Translations under genes and position numbers: made by a program
Notes under the pieces: model-generated
What the model saw: the letters and a program-made list of their open reading frames with translations, nothing else
The model's database searches: none
Told to the model about the DNA's origin: nothing
Shown here: piece after piece, positions 1-7,639 of the stretch
How the letters are laid out: the number at the start of each line of letters is the position of its first letter
Position numbering within the stretch: the stretch's first letter is position 1
Assembly: GCA_014885115.2 (NCBI GenBank)
Contig: WKLE02000531.1
Location: 1,222 to 14,630 of the forward strand
DNA length: 13,409 nt
Direction of reading: 5' to 3'
From: Asterionellopsis glacialis
Taxonomy: Eukaryota; Bacillariophyta; Plagiogrammaphyceae; Rhaphoneidales; Asterionellopsidaceae

Positions 1-1
1 T

Positions 2-140
2 CTTTTTAAAAAGTTACATCAGGGAGGACCTTCTTATCCTCACCACCAGCACCAATACTATCTTCCTGCTCCTCATCATCAGCAAGAGCCTGGTGGAAAT
101 GATGATTGCTTTGAAGAGAAGTTCATCAACCACAAGGCAG
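2..140 (+). CDS. possible internal exon of an unrecognised gene, cut by the window edge
   Basis: A frame starting at base 2 is open from the window edge and encodes a His/Gln/Pro-rich, low-complexity stretch (many HH, HQ and PAP pairs) followed by an acidic piece, GGNDDCFEEKFINHKA. It ends at a textbook splice donor, CAG|GTAAGTAT, at 140/141. No domain is recognised. Candidate acceptors (TTGCAG at 318, TTGTAG at 354, ATAGCAG at 372) all lead to an early stop near 390, so I cannot build a complete gene model. The region may be the end of a regulatory-type protein or already a pseudogene. This is an inference from an open frame and splice consensus only. Confidence 0.25.
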
Positions 141-150
141 GTAAGTATAA

Positions 151-262
151 GAGCAGTAGCAGTAGCAGTAGCAGTAGTCAAGAAGCAGTAGTAGTAGCAG
201 TGGCAGTAGGCAAGAAGCAGTAGCAGTAGCAGTAGCAGTGGCAGTAGGCAAGAAGCAGAAGC
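151..262. repeat. AGCAGT/AGC trinucleotide microsatellite with higher-order units
   Basis: The stretch is built from AGCAGT and AGCAGG triplets. They are organised in larger units starting CAAGAAGCAGTAG and ending CAGTGGCAGTAGG, seen twice (about 179-210 and 211-248), followed by a shorter AAGCAG run. It lies just after a splice-donor consensus, so it may be intronic. Both strands give long apparent reading frames here (poly-Ser or poly-Cys/Leu), but these come from the repeat. Confidence 0.8.
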
Positions 263-293
263 AGAAGTGAGAGCTGGAACAGGAGCAGGTGCT

Positions 294-390
294 TGCAAAG
301 CTCTTCTTCCCATTGCAGGAGCAGGAGCAGGTTGCAAAGCTCTTCTCCTTGTAGAAGCAGGAGCAATAGCAGATCAAAAAGCTCTTCCCC
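294..390. repeat. three imperfect ~40-bp repeats
   Basis: The core GCAAAGCTCTTCTYCC recurs at about 295 and 333, with a diverged third copy (AAAAAGCTCTTCCCC) at about 376. The copies are separated by GCAGGAGCAGG-type spacers. The repeats create several in-phase candidate splice acceptors six or a multiple of three bases apart, which is why the exon boundary is ambiguous. Confidence 0.55.
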
Positions 391-619
391 TTTGAGAAGA
401 TGCTCACTTCATCTATCACTTACCATTCTTCTGCTAATGATGGAAGTGAGGCTTCTAATTATTACAGAGGTTGTGAAAATAAGTTGAAGGATAATTATGA
501 TATTCATGATGATGAACAGCAAAATCATTTTCTTCAGTAGATTTGGGGGAGGCATTGAAGAAGTTGTTGTGTTAGATGAGGATCAGGAACAACAACAAGA
601 GGATGATATTGATAACTGA
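373..619 (+). other. exon-like open stretches at the end of an unrecognised gene, then polyA signal
   Basis: Two open stretches look protein-like. One frame, 373-540, gives a Ser/Asn/Asp-rich peptide that ends in DDEQQNHFLQ and a TAG. Another, ending at TGA 617-619, gives an acidic tail with VVVLDEDQEQQQEDDIDN. They are in different frames and I found no splice pair that joins them cleanly to each other or to the exon at 2-140. An AATAAA signal follows at 680-685, which suits a plus-strand 3' end. This may be the last exon or exons of a real gene or a decayed copy. Confidence 0.2.
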
Positions 620-679
620 TGTTTTTTTTAGTTTATAGGCTACAGTATGCCACAAATGCATAGATGTACGTTTTGTTTC

Positions 680-685
680 AATAAA
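680..685 (+). promoter_or_regulatory. candidate polyadenylation signal AATAAA
   Basis: AATAAA lies 60 bases after the TGA at 617-619 in AT-rich DNA. It sits at the base of a small inverted repeat (AAACATA at 683-689 with TATGTTT at 700-706). A match this short can arise by chance in AT-rich sequence. Confidence 0.3.
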
Positions 686-849
686 CATAGATCTATTATT
701 ATGTTTGTTATAAACAAATTAGTAATTGACTATCACAATGGTACTAATATGATAATACAAGTAATAATATAAATAATATAGATATATATTATTATTCTAA
801 AACAAGCTACCATCTCAATCATAGTATCCGCAGTAGTTCAAAGACTTTG

Positions 850-1272
850 TTACATCATTACATCATTATGTGAAAATTTGTCAAGAATTTTCATTGATGC
901 AGTTTTTAAACCTTCACCTTTGTAAAGTTGTATGTCTGCTGGGAGATGCTTCATCTTTCTCACAAGGATATACCAGAGCAATTCAATAGGATTAAGCTCT
1001 GGTGAGGACCCTGTGGGAAAGGGAATGACAAAAATATTCAGGGGCATGTTGTCAACGGGACTTTTGCCATGCCACAGATATTCTTGTAAAATATCCGGGT
1101 TTCCTCCCAAATGTACTATTGCATTGTCAACAACTAAAAAGTCTCCATGTGATAACCAACCAGTTGCTACTGCTTATATAATAAAATATAAAAAGGCACC
1201 AGAGTCACTGTTGTCACTGCCAATGGTGTACACAAAAAGGGCTTTGTCTCATGCAGACAAACAAAGTCCCAT
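850..1272 (-). pseudogene. DDE superfamily endonuclease (IS630/Tc1-mariner-like transposase), C-terminal fragment
   Basis: The minus strand encodes the catalytic end of a cut-and-paste transposase. FLVVDNAIVH carries the second catalytic Asp, and about 47 residues later SSPELNPIELLWYIL carries the final Glu, the signature of DDE_3-type endonucleases. The peptide ends in NDVMM followed by a stop just before 849. Reading upstream in the same frame, homology continues through YTIGSDNSDSGAFLYFII but is broken by TAA at 1174-1176 and again by a TGA shortly upstream (about 1250). At 1272 the frame abuts the outer end of a retrotransposon LTR, so the N-terminal half and first Asp are missing. The copy cannot make an active enzyme. 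Family assignment is from motifs. Confidence 0.75.
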
Positions 1273-1519
1273 TGCCCTATACTGCTAGTGTTGATGGTGG
1301 CACAACACAACAATCAGACAATCAACACACAAAAGAAAAGAAGACTTTTGTTTGGTGATGAAAATTATGAGCCTAGTTTAATCTGGAGAAGATCCGGCAA
1401 TTTAGTAAGAAGTAAAGAATATTTGGAAATATTAGTAAATGGTAAATTTGTGGAGTCCGTCTGCTTGTCCACGCATCAATCAGCCATCCTCAAGAGTATC
1501 CTACAGGGAGTGTAGTTCA
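1273..1519 (-). repeat. LTR copy A (3' LTR of the minus-strand gypsy fragment)
   Basis: On the minus strand this 247-bp repeat starts TGAACTACACTCCC and ends TATAGGGCA, the TG...CA ends of an LTR. Two further copies lie at 3175-3430 and 4821-5076. Immediately upstream (minus strand) is the purine run AGGAAGTGAA, a polypyrimidine-complement primer tract as expected before a 3' LTR. It lacks 13 bases (AACTCTTGAAACT) present in the other two copies and is the most diverged of the three. Flanking bases show no match to the flanks of the other copies, so no target-site duplication was seen. Confidence 0.85.
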
Positions 1520-1830
1520 TTCACTTCCTGAACTGTCCTGTGTGCATTTGTAGTACGGTGTCACATAATGAATGTTAACTGTCTCTTCTATAACGCCTCT
1601 ACGGATGTGCACAGTACCATTTGGAAATACTTGATGCACTTCGTGAGGACCTGTACAAGGACATTCCATCTTAGGTACTATTCCTGGCTTCTCTAAGGTA
1701 ACAAGGTGACCTATGGAATATAGGTGGTTTTGTCGGTGACAATTTTCTCTTTGGTTATTTTGGTCAATTAATGCTTCTTTCTTGTTATGGATACGTGTCC
1801 AATTTGCTCTAAATTTTATTGGTAGTGCAG
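1517..1830 (-). pseudogene. Ty3/gypsy pol fragment: integrase C-terminal region
   Basis: About 104 open codons read on the minus strand from LPIKFRANW to the stop. The segment has the conserved gypsy integrase C-terminal pattern: a VTLEKPG core, then TGPHEVHQVFPNGTVHIRRG and VNIHYVTPYY. It matches, at about 80-85% by eye, the end of the plus-strand element at 2860-3177. The stop TGA is the first three bases of the LTR. The frame runs on beyond 1830 to 1915, but that part is antisense of the neighbouring element's RNase H and is not coding. The fragment lacks zinc-binding and catalytic domains, so it is a relic, although it has no internal stop. Confidence 0.8.
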
Positions 1831-3177
1831 AATTTGTCCATATTGCTGATGAACAAAATGTCATTGCTGACACACTTTCACAATTGGATGCAAGATAGGC
1901 AGATGATGATGGCAATGACTATGACTCAGTACCAGAACTCATCAACATCATGGAAGTGTATCCAATTACCCAACAGGAAATTTAAGAAACAGCTTTTCTG
2001 ATATTCCCTCCTTTAATTAAACTGCACCAACAAAAAGATAGAATGCTTCGGAAACTAATGCGCAAGGCCAAACCTGGTATGTTCACAACTAGAGAAGTTG
2101 AAGGCAAATCTCTCATACATTTCAAAGGAAAAATATATATACCGGAGAAACTTCAACATCATGTCATAGCATGGTATCATGAATACTTAGTACGCCCAGG
2201 TGAAACATGTATAGAAGCAACCATACAACAGCACTTTACTTGGCTCAGGCTAAGAATGCATGTACAGAACTTCTGCAAGACATGTAAACAATGTCAGCTA
2301 TGTAAAAAGCAATGTAAGAAATATGGACACTTACCTCCTAAAGAGGGTGAAATCCTGAAATGGGAACAAGTCCATATAGACCTAATCAGAAAATATATTA
2401 ATAAGTTGGATTCAGGCACACCTGTGCTACCATGTCTTACTATGATAGATCCTGTCACAGGCTGGTTTGAAATCAAAGCAGTTAAATGCAAAACAGCTGA
2501 CACCAATAAAAAACGTTCCACTCTGCATGGTTATGCTGGTATCCACACCCAAGGTACATAGGATATAACAATGACTCAGAGTTCAAAGGTATCTTTGAGA
2601 AGACATGGAAAAACTTCGGACTTAGTAAAAATCTGACTACTACTAATAATCCCCAATCAAATGGTATCATCAAACAGGTACACCAAGTTATAGGTAACTC
2701 CCTATGTGCACTTGATATAAGTGAATCTGCCAATCCACCTATTATAGGAGATGATGAAGTGTGGGACAACATACTTAGTTCTGTAGTGTGGGCTATACCA
2801 CACAGTGCTTACCATGATACTATGCTAGAAGCTATGCCAGGACAATTAGTATTTGGATATGACATGCTACTACCAATTACATTTAGAGCAAATTGGGTAC
2901 ATATCCATAATAAGAAACAAACCTTCATTAACCAAAATAACCAAAGAGAAAACTGTAGTAAACCTGTAAACAGCAACACCACGTATATTCCCTAAGTGAC
3001 CAGATTACACTAGAGAAGCCAGGAAAGGTAGCTAAGATGGTACAGGTCCTCATGAAGTGATTCAAGTATTTACGAATGGTACTGTGTGCATCCGTAGAGG
3101 TATCATAGAAGACAGTTAATATCCATCATGTGACACCGTACAACAAATGCACGCAGGACAGTTTGGGAAGTGAATGA
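1827..3177 (+). pseudogene. Ty3/gypsy pol fragment: RNase H end plus integrase, disabled
   Basis: Frame one (phase of base 1827) opens with the RNase H terminal motif HIADEQNVIADTLSQLD. It is then broken by TAG at 1896 and TAA at 1983 and continues open from 1986 to 2561. This part holds the integrase zinc domain (WYHEYLVRPGET, then CKTCKQC) and the core with the first Asp in HIDLI and TMIDPVTGWFEI. The usual zinc-ligand His of HPGET is Arg here. A slip at the A-run 2507-2513 moves the rest to another frame (about 2513-2995). That frame carries the second Asp (GYNNDSEFKG) and NPQSNGIIKQVHQ, where the catalytic Glu of the family pattern is Lys. After NQNNQRENC the frame decays again, with a 10-base deletion relative to the other copy, but GPHEVIQVFTNGTV is recognisable. 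Clearly inactive. Confidence 0.85.
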
Positions 3178-3430
3178 ACTACACTCCCTGTAGGACACTC
3201 TTGAGGATGGATGTTTAACACAGGAACAAGCAGACAGACTCCAAAGTTTACCATTTACTAATATTTCCTGAATATTTGCTTCTTACTAAATTGCCGGATT
3301 TCTCCAGCATAAAACTAACTCTTGAAACTAGCTCATAATTTTCATCACCAAATAAAAGTCTTCTTTTCTTTTGTGTCTTGATTGTCTGATTGTTGTGTTG
3401 TGCTGCCATTGACACTAGCGGCATAGGGCT
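3175..3430 (+). repeat. LTR copy B (3' LTR of the plus-strand gypsy fragment)
   Basis: This 256-bp copy starts TGAACTACACTCCCTG directly after the purine tract GGGAAGTGAA and ends GGCATAGGGCT. The final CA of the other copies has become CT, or the last base belongs to the flank. It is an inverted copy of 1273-1519 and very close to 4821-5076, sharing the 13-base AACTCTTGAAACT segment missing from copy A. No target-site duplication can be matched to any other LTR flank. Confidence 0.85.
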
Positions 3431-4820
3431 AGATGTGTGGTACTACCATCAAACAAGGACAACAATGACAAGATAAACAACAACTACTAATATACCTGAT
3501 TTAAAACAAGTAATGCTACATCCTGTTTTATTCTTGGTTGTTGATTTTTCCTACACATTGTATAGGCTTACATTTCTCCTCTGTATCTTCTTGTTGTTCT
3601 TGATTGTTGAGGATTACTTTTGATACTATTGTCATTGTTGATTGTTACTGACTACCATTCTCCATTTCATTACTTGTTGATTGTTGAAACCATTATGCCT
3701 TCTGATGCTGAACTCTCTCTATCCTCTTGTCTTGAACTACTCTCTCTCTCAAGTAGTTGATCTGACTTAACTGGATAACTATGTTATCTATTCACACTCC
3801 CTGAATGACCTACTCCAGCACATTTTCTACAAGGGAACTTTGCAATTACTTACACTCTTCATGCCATTCAGTGTTGCCTGATCTATCCTGCAAGGGAAGC
3901 AAGATGCATTGTATATAGGAATTTCAATGGATAACACAAGTAAGAATGCAAAAATATCACATCATAAACTTTACATTGAGCTTGTCAATAACTTGCTTGA
4001 AACTTTTGTGCCAGAAAATTTCCTTCAGAAATTGAAAAGGACTTGAGGACATGCCACTAGCATTACTCAATTTTGACCTGGTGTGGTTCCTAGAGGATAT
4101 GCTGACATTAGGAGGTCCAGCAGGGCCTCCCTCTGTCCTGACCTTCTAACCAAGAACTTTGTCAGTACTAGGCCTACAGTGGTGTTGGTCTAATGGAGTG
4201 TATTGAAAAACTTAGTCTCACCCTTTTTTTAAAAAAAGAAGAAGAGTCAGATTCTGAAAAACAAAAGATAGGAAAAGAACAAATTTGTTTTTGAGTGGGA
4301 ATATACTGGGATGATCCTAGAAGTTTGTATATATACTAGCCTGAAAGTTCATTTACTTTCAAGAAGCCAATTGCTGAGTCAACACAAAAGAATAATGCCA
4401 ACAGAGTGTCACACCACACACACAAATCAAGAGAGAAAGAGCTGTGAGGGCAATCATCAAATGTAAAGTTAAGGATGCTGCATTAGAAGAAAAGAGGAAG
4501 AAACTGGCCAGCATACTTGATTGGCAAGGTCATCTCTTGCACTTGCTTTGAACAACAGGTGGTAAGTCTTGAGAGGGGGGAGCCAGAGAGTGATGAAAAC
4601 ATGAACTCCTTGAAGACATTCAAGGAGTGCAAAACCCAACACCTACCAAACCAATAAACAGGTGCAACCCAACAAAACAACTTGATGTGATTGTGAGCAA
4701 GCCTACAGTACTGATCAACCTACTGGAAGAAAAGGAGGAGGAGGCAAACTCAGCAGAAGATTAAGTAGATGCATTGGTAGTAGTACATAAAAATGAACTA
4801 CCTACTAGTGAACCAACTTA
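3431..4820. other. 1.4 kb of decayed repeat-like DNA between two inverted LTRs
   Basis: No intact gene is visible. The first part (3530-3690) is rich in TTGTTGATTGTT-type words (exact at 3635-3646 and 3674-3685). Short plus-strand open stretches follow: 3927-4046 (39 codons from ATG), and one frame at 4396-4551 and 4597-4764 that encodes Lys/Glu-rich peptides (for example KDAALEEKRKKLASILDW and LLEEKEEEANSAED) interrupted by stops at 4549, about 4570 and 4591-4596. Together these could be a decayed gag-like or transposon gene, but no domain is recognised. A perfect T7A7-centred palindrome lies at 4223-4238. Confidence 0.4.
4605..4628. repeat. perfect hairpin, 10-bp stem and 4-base loop
   Basis: ACTCCTTGAA (4605-4614) and TTCAAGGAGT (4619-4628) are exact reverse complements separated by GACA. 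It lies inside the decayed plus-strand reading frame between the LTRs. There is no U-run after it, so it is not an obvious terminator; its role is unknown. Confidence 0.6.
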
Positions 4821-5076
4821 TGCCCTATGCTGCTAGTGTCAACAGCAGCACAACGCAACAATCAGACAATCAGCACACAAAAGAAAAGAAGCCTTTTATT
4901 TTGTGGTGAAAATTATGAGCTAGTTTCAAGAGTTAGTTTTATGCTGGAGAAATCCAGCAATTTAGTAAGAAGGAAATATTCAGGAAATATTAGTAAATGG
5001 TAAACTTTGGAGTCTGTCTGCTTGTTCCTGCATCAATCAGCCATCCTCAAGAGTGTCCTACGGGGAGTGTAGTTCA
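4821..5076 (-). repeat. LTR copy C (minus orientation; partner uncertain)
   Basis: This 256-bp copy reads on the minus strand from TGAACTACACTCCCC to CATAGGGCA. It is closer to copy B than to copy A. A purine run (AGAAGGAGGAA on the minus strand) lies just before its TG end and would suit a 3' LTR, but no gypsy coding sequence is found upstream of it (5077 onward). Alternatively it is the 5' LTR of a minus-strand element whose 3' LTR is copy A, with the plus-strand element nested between them. The five-base flanks (ACTTA and TTCCT) do not match, so a simple solo LTR is not supported. Confidence 0.8.
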
Positions 5077-5210
5077 TTCCTCCTTCTAGAGTAGTAGTAA
5101 GTAGTTTATCAAACTTTATCAGTGCATGATGAAGCCAATTTAGAATTACAACATTCAACATTCAATCACTACCTTACCCACTTAATGTGAGATACAATTC
5201 ATTCAATGTT

Positions 5211-5281
5211 GATAGTTAAATTTGTTCTATAAGCAATAAGATGTTTTAGAATTGATAGTCAATTGGTTCTATAAGCAAAAG
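5211..5281. repeat. short direct duplication of about 28 bp
   Basis: GATAGTTAAATTTGTTCTAT and GATAGTCAATTGGTTCTATA begin two similar segments, 5211-5240 and 5254-5281, which both continue into AAGCAA-type sequence. The pair is 43 bases apart in AT-rich non-coding DNA next to LTR copy C. Possibly a remnant of another mobile element. Confidence 0.45.
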
Positions 5282-5545
5282 CTATTTGGGAATTACAATG
5301 TTCATGACTCTTCTATCCTGTCAGTTTGTGATACTGGTGTACTATCATCCTCTCATTACATTGCCTGTTACCCAAACCTATTAATTTCAGATACTGCTTT
5401 ACATTTTCCTTTAAGTTGGACAAACCAATATGTTCAACATCCACATAACCACATAACCCATTAAACCTTAAATAACATTGTTGTATTTTACAAAATCAAA
5501 CTCCTCTATGTTCCTTGGTAAATACTTTAAATGCATTTTTAACAG

Positions 5546-5758
5546 ATGACATACTTTGGCACCAATGTAGGAAAAACTTACGGTAAACCTCTTTGTTCAA
5601 GTGTCATGATACTAATAGCCTAAAATGCCGATGTTGGCAATATTGGTACCACTAGAGATCTTATTGAGAATCATCCATACCTTGGCTATAATGTGATGCC
5701 CTTCAAGTCCAATGATAAAATGACATCACCGAAAATACAACAGTTTTCAAATTCTTGA
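5546..5758 (+). pseudogene. short decayed reading frame of unknown identity
   Basis: One frame from ATG 5546 to TGA 5758 encodes about 70 residues with ordinary protein composition, beginning MTYFGTNVGKTYGKPLCSS and ending SPKIQQFSNS. It is interrupted once by TAA at 5621-5623. The part after the stop includes VGNIGTTRDLIENHPYLGY. I do not recognise a family. It could be a remnant exon or a fragment of a transposon gene; chance cannot be excluded for a frame of this length. Confidence 0.2.
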
Positions 5759-6426
5759 AAAGATAATGGAAGTGACGTTAGTTGTGTGCTTGCACCTTTT
5801 AATTTCAATCGAGGAAAGCTAGTCATTCAAAGCAACAAAACAACTTAAGTCTACTCAGAAGGATTGTCAATTGCCATTGTTTATTTTACCTAAGGACCTA
5901 CCAAATAGGCGAGCAATCAGCGCATACCATATATCTATACTGAAGGCACAAACTCGATATAATTCCTAAAACGTCTCGAGGATGATAAGATGCGGTGAAG
6001 TCCAAGAATAGGGGTTGGCTATGTGTACGTGTATTTTAATCAGGTATATACAAGTTCTATCTGTGAACTTTTCAATCTTTTTTTTTAAATACGAATCAAG
6101 TTTGATTAAAAACTTGACTTTTGGTGCTTCTTTCGATCAAAGGTGTCCCACCAAATGCGTTCAATCGTGTGTTTTCGAAATAGAGTATTTGTCAGATTAT
6201 CGATAGGATATTTAACCTTACGCAATCTAGACTGACTACACATTTTTACTCCATGGCGAGTCGTTCGCATTTCTTGTAACAAAGATATTTTTCGGAGGCT
6301 ATTTAAATTTTGAACGTTCCCTTGAAATGAATAATGCAAGCAGCGCGTGCTTCAACAACATAGCATTTGCAGCAAAGAAGCTGGCACAGCGTTGCAGCGT
6401 TTCAGCTATTGGCGTTCTTACTGTCA
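5759..6426. other. intergenic stretch without recognisable genes
   Basis: Only short frames on both strands are present, with no domain-like content. The right end is the 3' side of the minus-strand membrane-protein gene that stops at 6427. No clear AATAAA on the minus strand was found close to that stop. Confidence 0.5.
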
Positions 6427-7639
6427 TCATATTTTGAAGGTCGATCCTAATGCAAAAGTTTCTACGCCAGTTTCAGCTTCTATTGTGCTCACAATGGCGA
6501 TGTCGTTGTCCTTTTTTGTTGGACCCAATACACTGTCATCAAAAGTTTTAATGGAATCTTCTTTGGCCAGTTTCCCGTATGCTGAACCCTCTTCCATTTT
6601 CAGAATGTCAGCTTCTAGTGGCCTTGACGGGGGGTCTTTACCACCGGAAAGTGCACCAAGGAAATTTTGCAATTCATTTGCTTCATTCCAGTCTCTTTCA
6701 ACTTCGGGTAGTAATAACAGGATAAATTCAATGAAGACGAAAAATCCAAGATTACTCAATAGTGCATACCATTTTGGTCCAAACATTTGTCCTGCTAAAA
6801 GAGCAACGGTTCCAAAGAATGGTGAAAACCATGGATTCCAAAAGCTTGAATGCACCTAAGATGTGCAAAATCGAGAATAGATAAATGAAAAAGGATGAGA
6901 AATATAAATCCATGCCCATCTTTTTGAATCGTCAAATTTAAAATTCTGTGTAGAAGTTGAGATCCCCGCTACCAAAAGAACGTACCACCATGCTATGTTC
7001 TGTTCCGTATCTCCATAATTCAGTTGAGAAATAGGATGCAAAAAGACCAAGAATTGCAGGAGGGATGAGGGAAAGGAACAAATGGTTATCCCAATCCCCC
7101 CCTTTAATATCATTCATTAATGTCCACCATCCAGCAAGACCAGCGTTGGTACTTTCGTTGGTGATGAAAAGGCAAAAATTAACGACTAGACCAATTACCA
7201 TAAGCAGGATGGCCACTATCCGTATACATGATTTGAGGAGGAAGGTCCGAAATGGATTTTTGGAACGAGAGTGACCTTCATATATGCCACAGAATTGAAC
7301 ACTCCGAGTCTTATGAACTAAATATGTCAGCTCAAAGAAGCTAATGAGGAGACTTGGTACTAAGGTGGCTTCTAAAACTCGTTCAATATTTTGAACAATT
7401 CTAGCAGGGTCGTTCCCTGAAGAACACATACTTAACATTGCATTCTCTAGTGTCAATGCAATACAACTATACGGGAAAAACACTCGAATGGAATGCATGC
7501 CATAAAAGGGTCGAGATGTAATATTCAGTATTGTTTGTACTACAGCAATACCACAAGCTGCCGTCAATATACTAAACGCTATAGCATAGCTTGTTTGTTC
7601 TTCTGGTGATAAAGCATCTTTTACATTCAAGAAACCCAT
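6427..7639 (-). CDS. predicted seven-pass membrane protein, two exons, unknown family
   Basis: Exon 1 runs from ATG 7639 to 6986 and exon 2 from 6855 to the TGA at 6427, giving 360 residues. I chose the ATG giving MGFLNVKDALSPEEQ because the frame upstream of it has no other ATG. Seven hydrophobic spans are visible at about 18-39, 50-70, 90-109, 138-160, 186-206, 227-243 and 246-268. They are followed by a polar, acidic tail of about 90 residues (ERDWNEANEL, KMEEGS). Possible N-glycosylation sites are NIT (39) and NES (161). The topology resembles receptor or transporter-like proteins, but no GPCR, rhodopsin or carrier motif is seen, so no function is assigned. Its upstream side faces 1.9 kb of non-coding DNA shared with the plus-strand dehydrogenase gene. 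Confidence 0.75.
6856..6985 (-). other. spliceosomal intron, 130 bp, phase 0
   Basis: On the minus strand the donor is GTG|GTACGTTC and the acceptor CACATCTTAG|GTG, preceded by a pyrimidine-rich run (TTTTTCATTTATCTATTCTC). Without removal, exon 1 runs into a stop after GDLNFYTEF. Removal joins EHSMV to VHSSFWNPW in phase and links the first five membrane spans to the last two. A downstream alternative donor (GTAGCG) is weaker. Confidence 0.75.

Noticed and set aside
151..262. CRISPR-like array
   Set aside because: The repeats are contiguous triplet microsatellite without unique spacers, in a eukaryotic setting.
14..419. Several long minus-strand and plus-strand open frames over the microsatellite
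   Set aside because: They encode Leu/Cys/Tyr/Ala or Ser/Arg runs that come from the AGC/AGT triplets and have no domain content.
932..1515. Plus-strand frames over the transposase relic and LTR copy A
   Set aside because: The first is antisense to the DDE motif and the second is antisense to an LTR; neither has protein-like features.
1273..3430. A complete retrotransposon with paired LTRs
   Set aside because: The two LTRs are inverted relative to each other and both follow a pol 3' end; there is no gag, protease or reverse transcriptase between them.
6347..6859. 170-codon plus-strand frame
   Set aside because: It is antisense to exon 2 of the membrane-protein gene, whose frame has seven-span topology and a good splice site; the plus frame has no recognisable features.
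6856..7113. Minus-strand frame reading through the proposed intron
   Set aside because: It is out of frame with the first exon, covers the 130-bp intron and ends at the acceptor's TAG; the spliced model is simpler and keeps the hydrophobic pattern.
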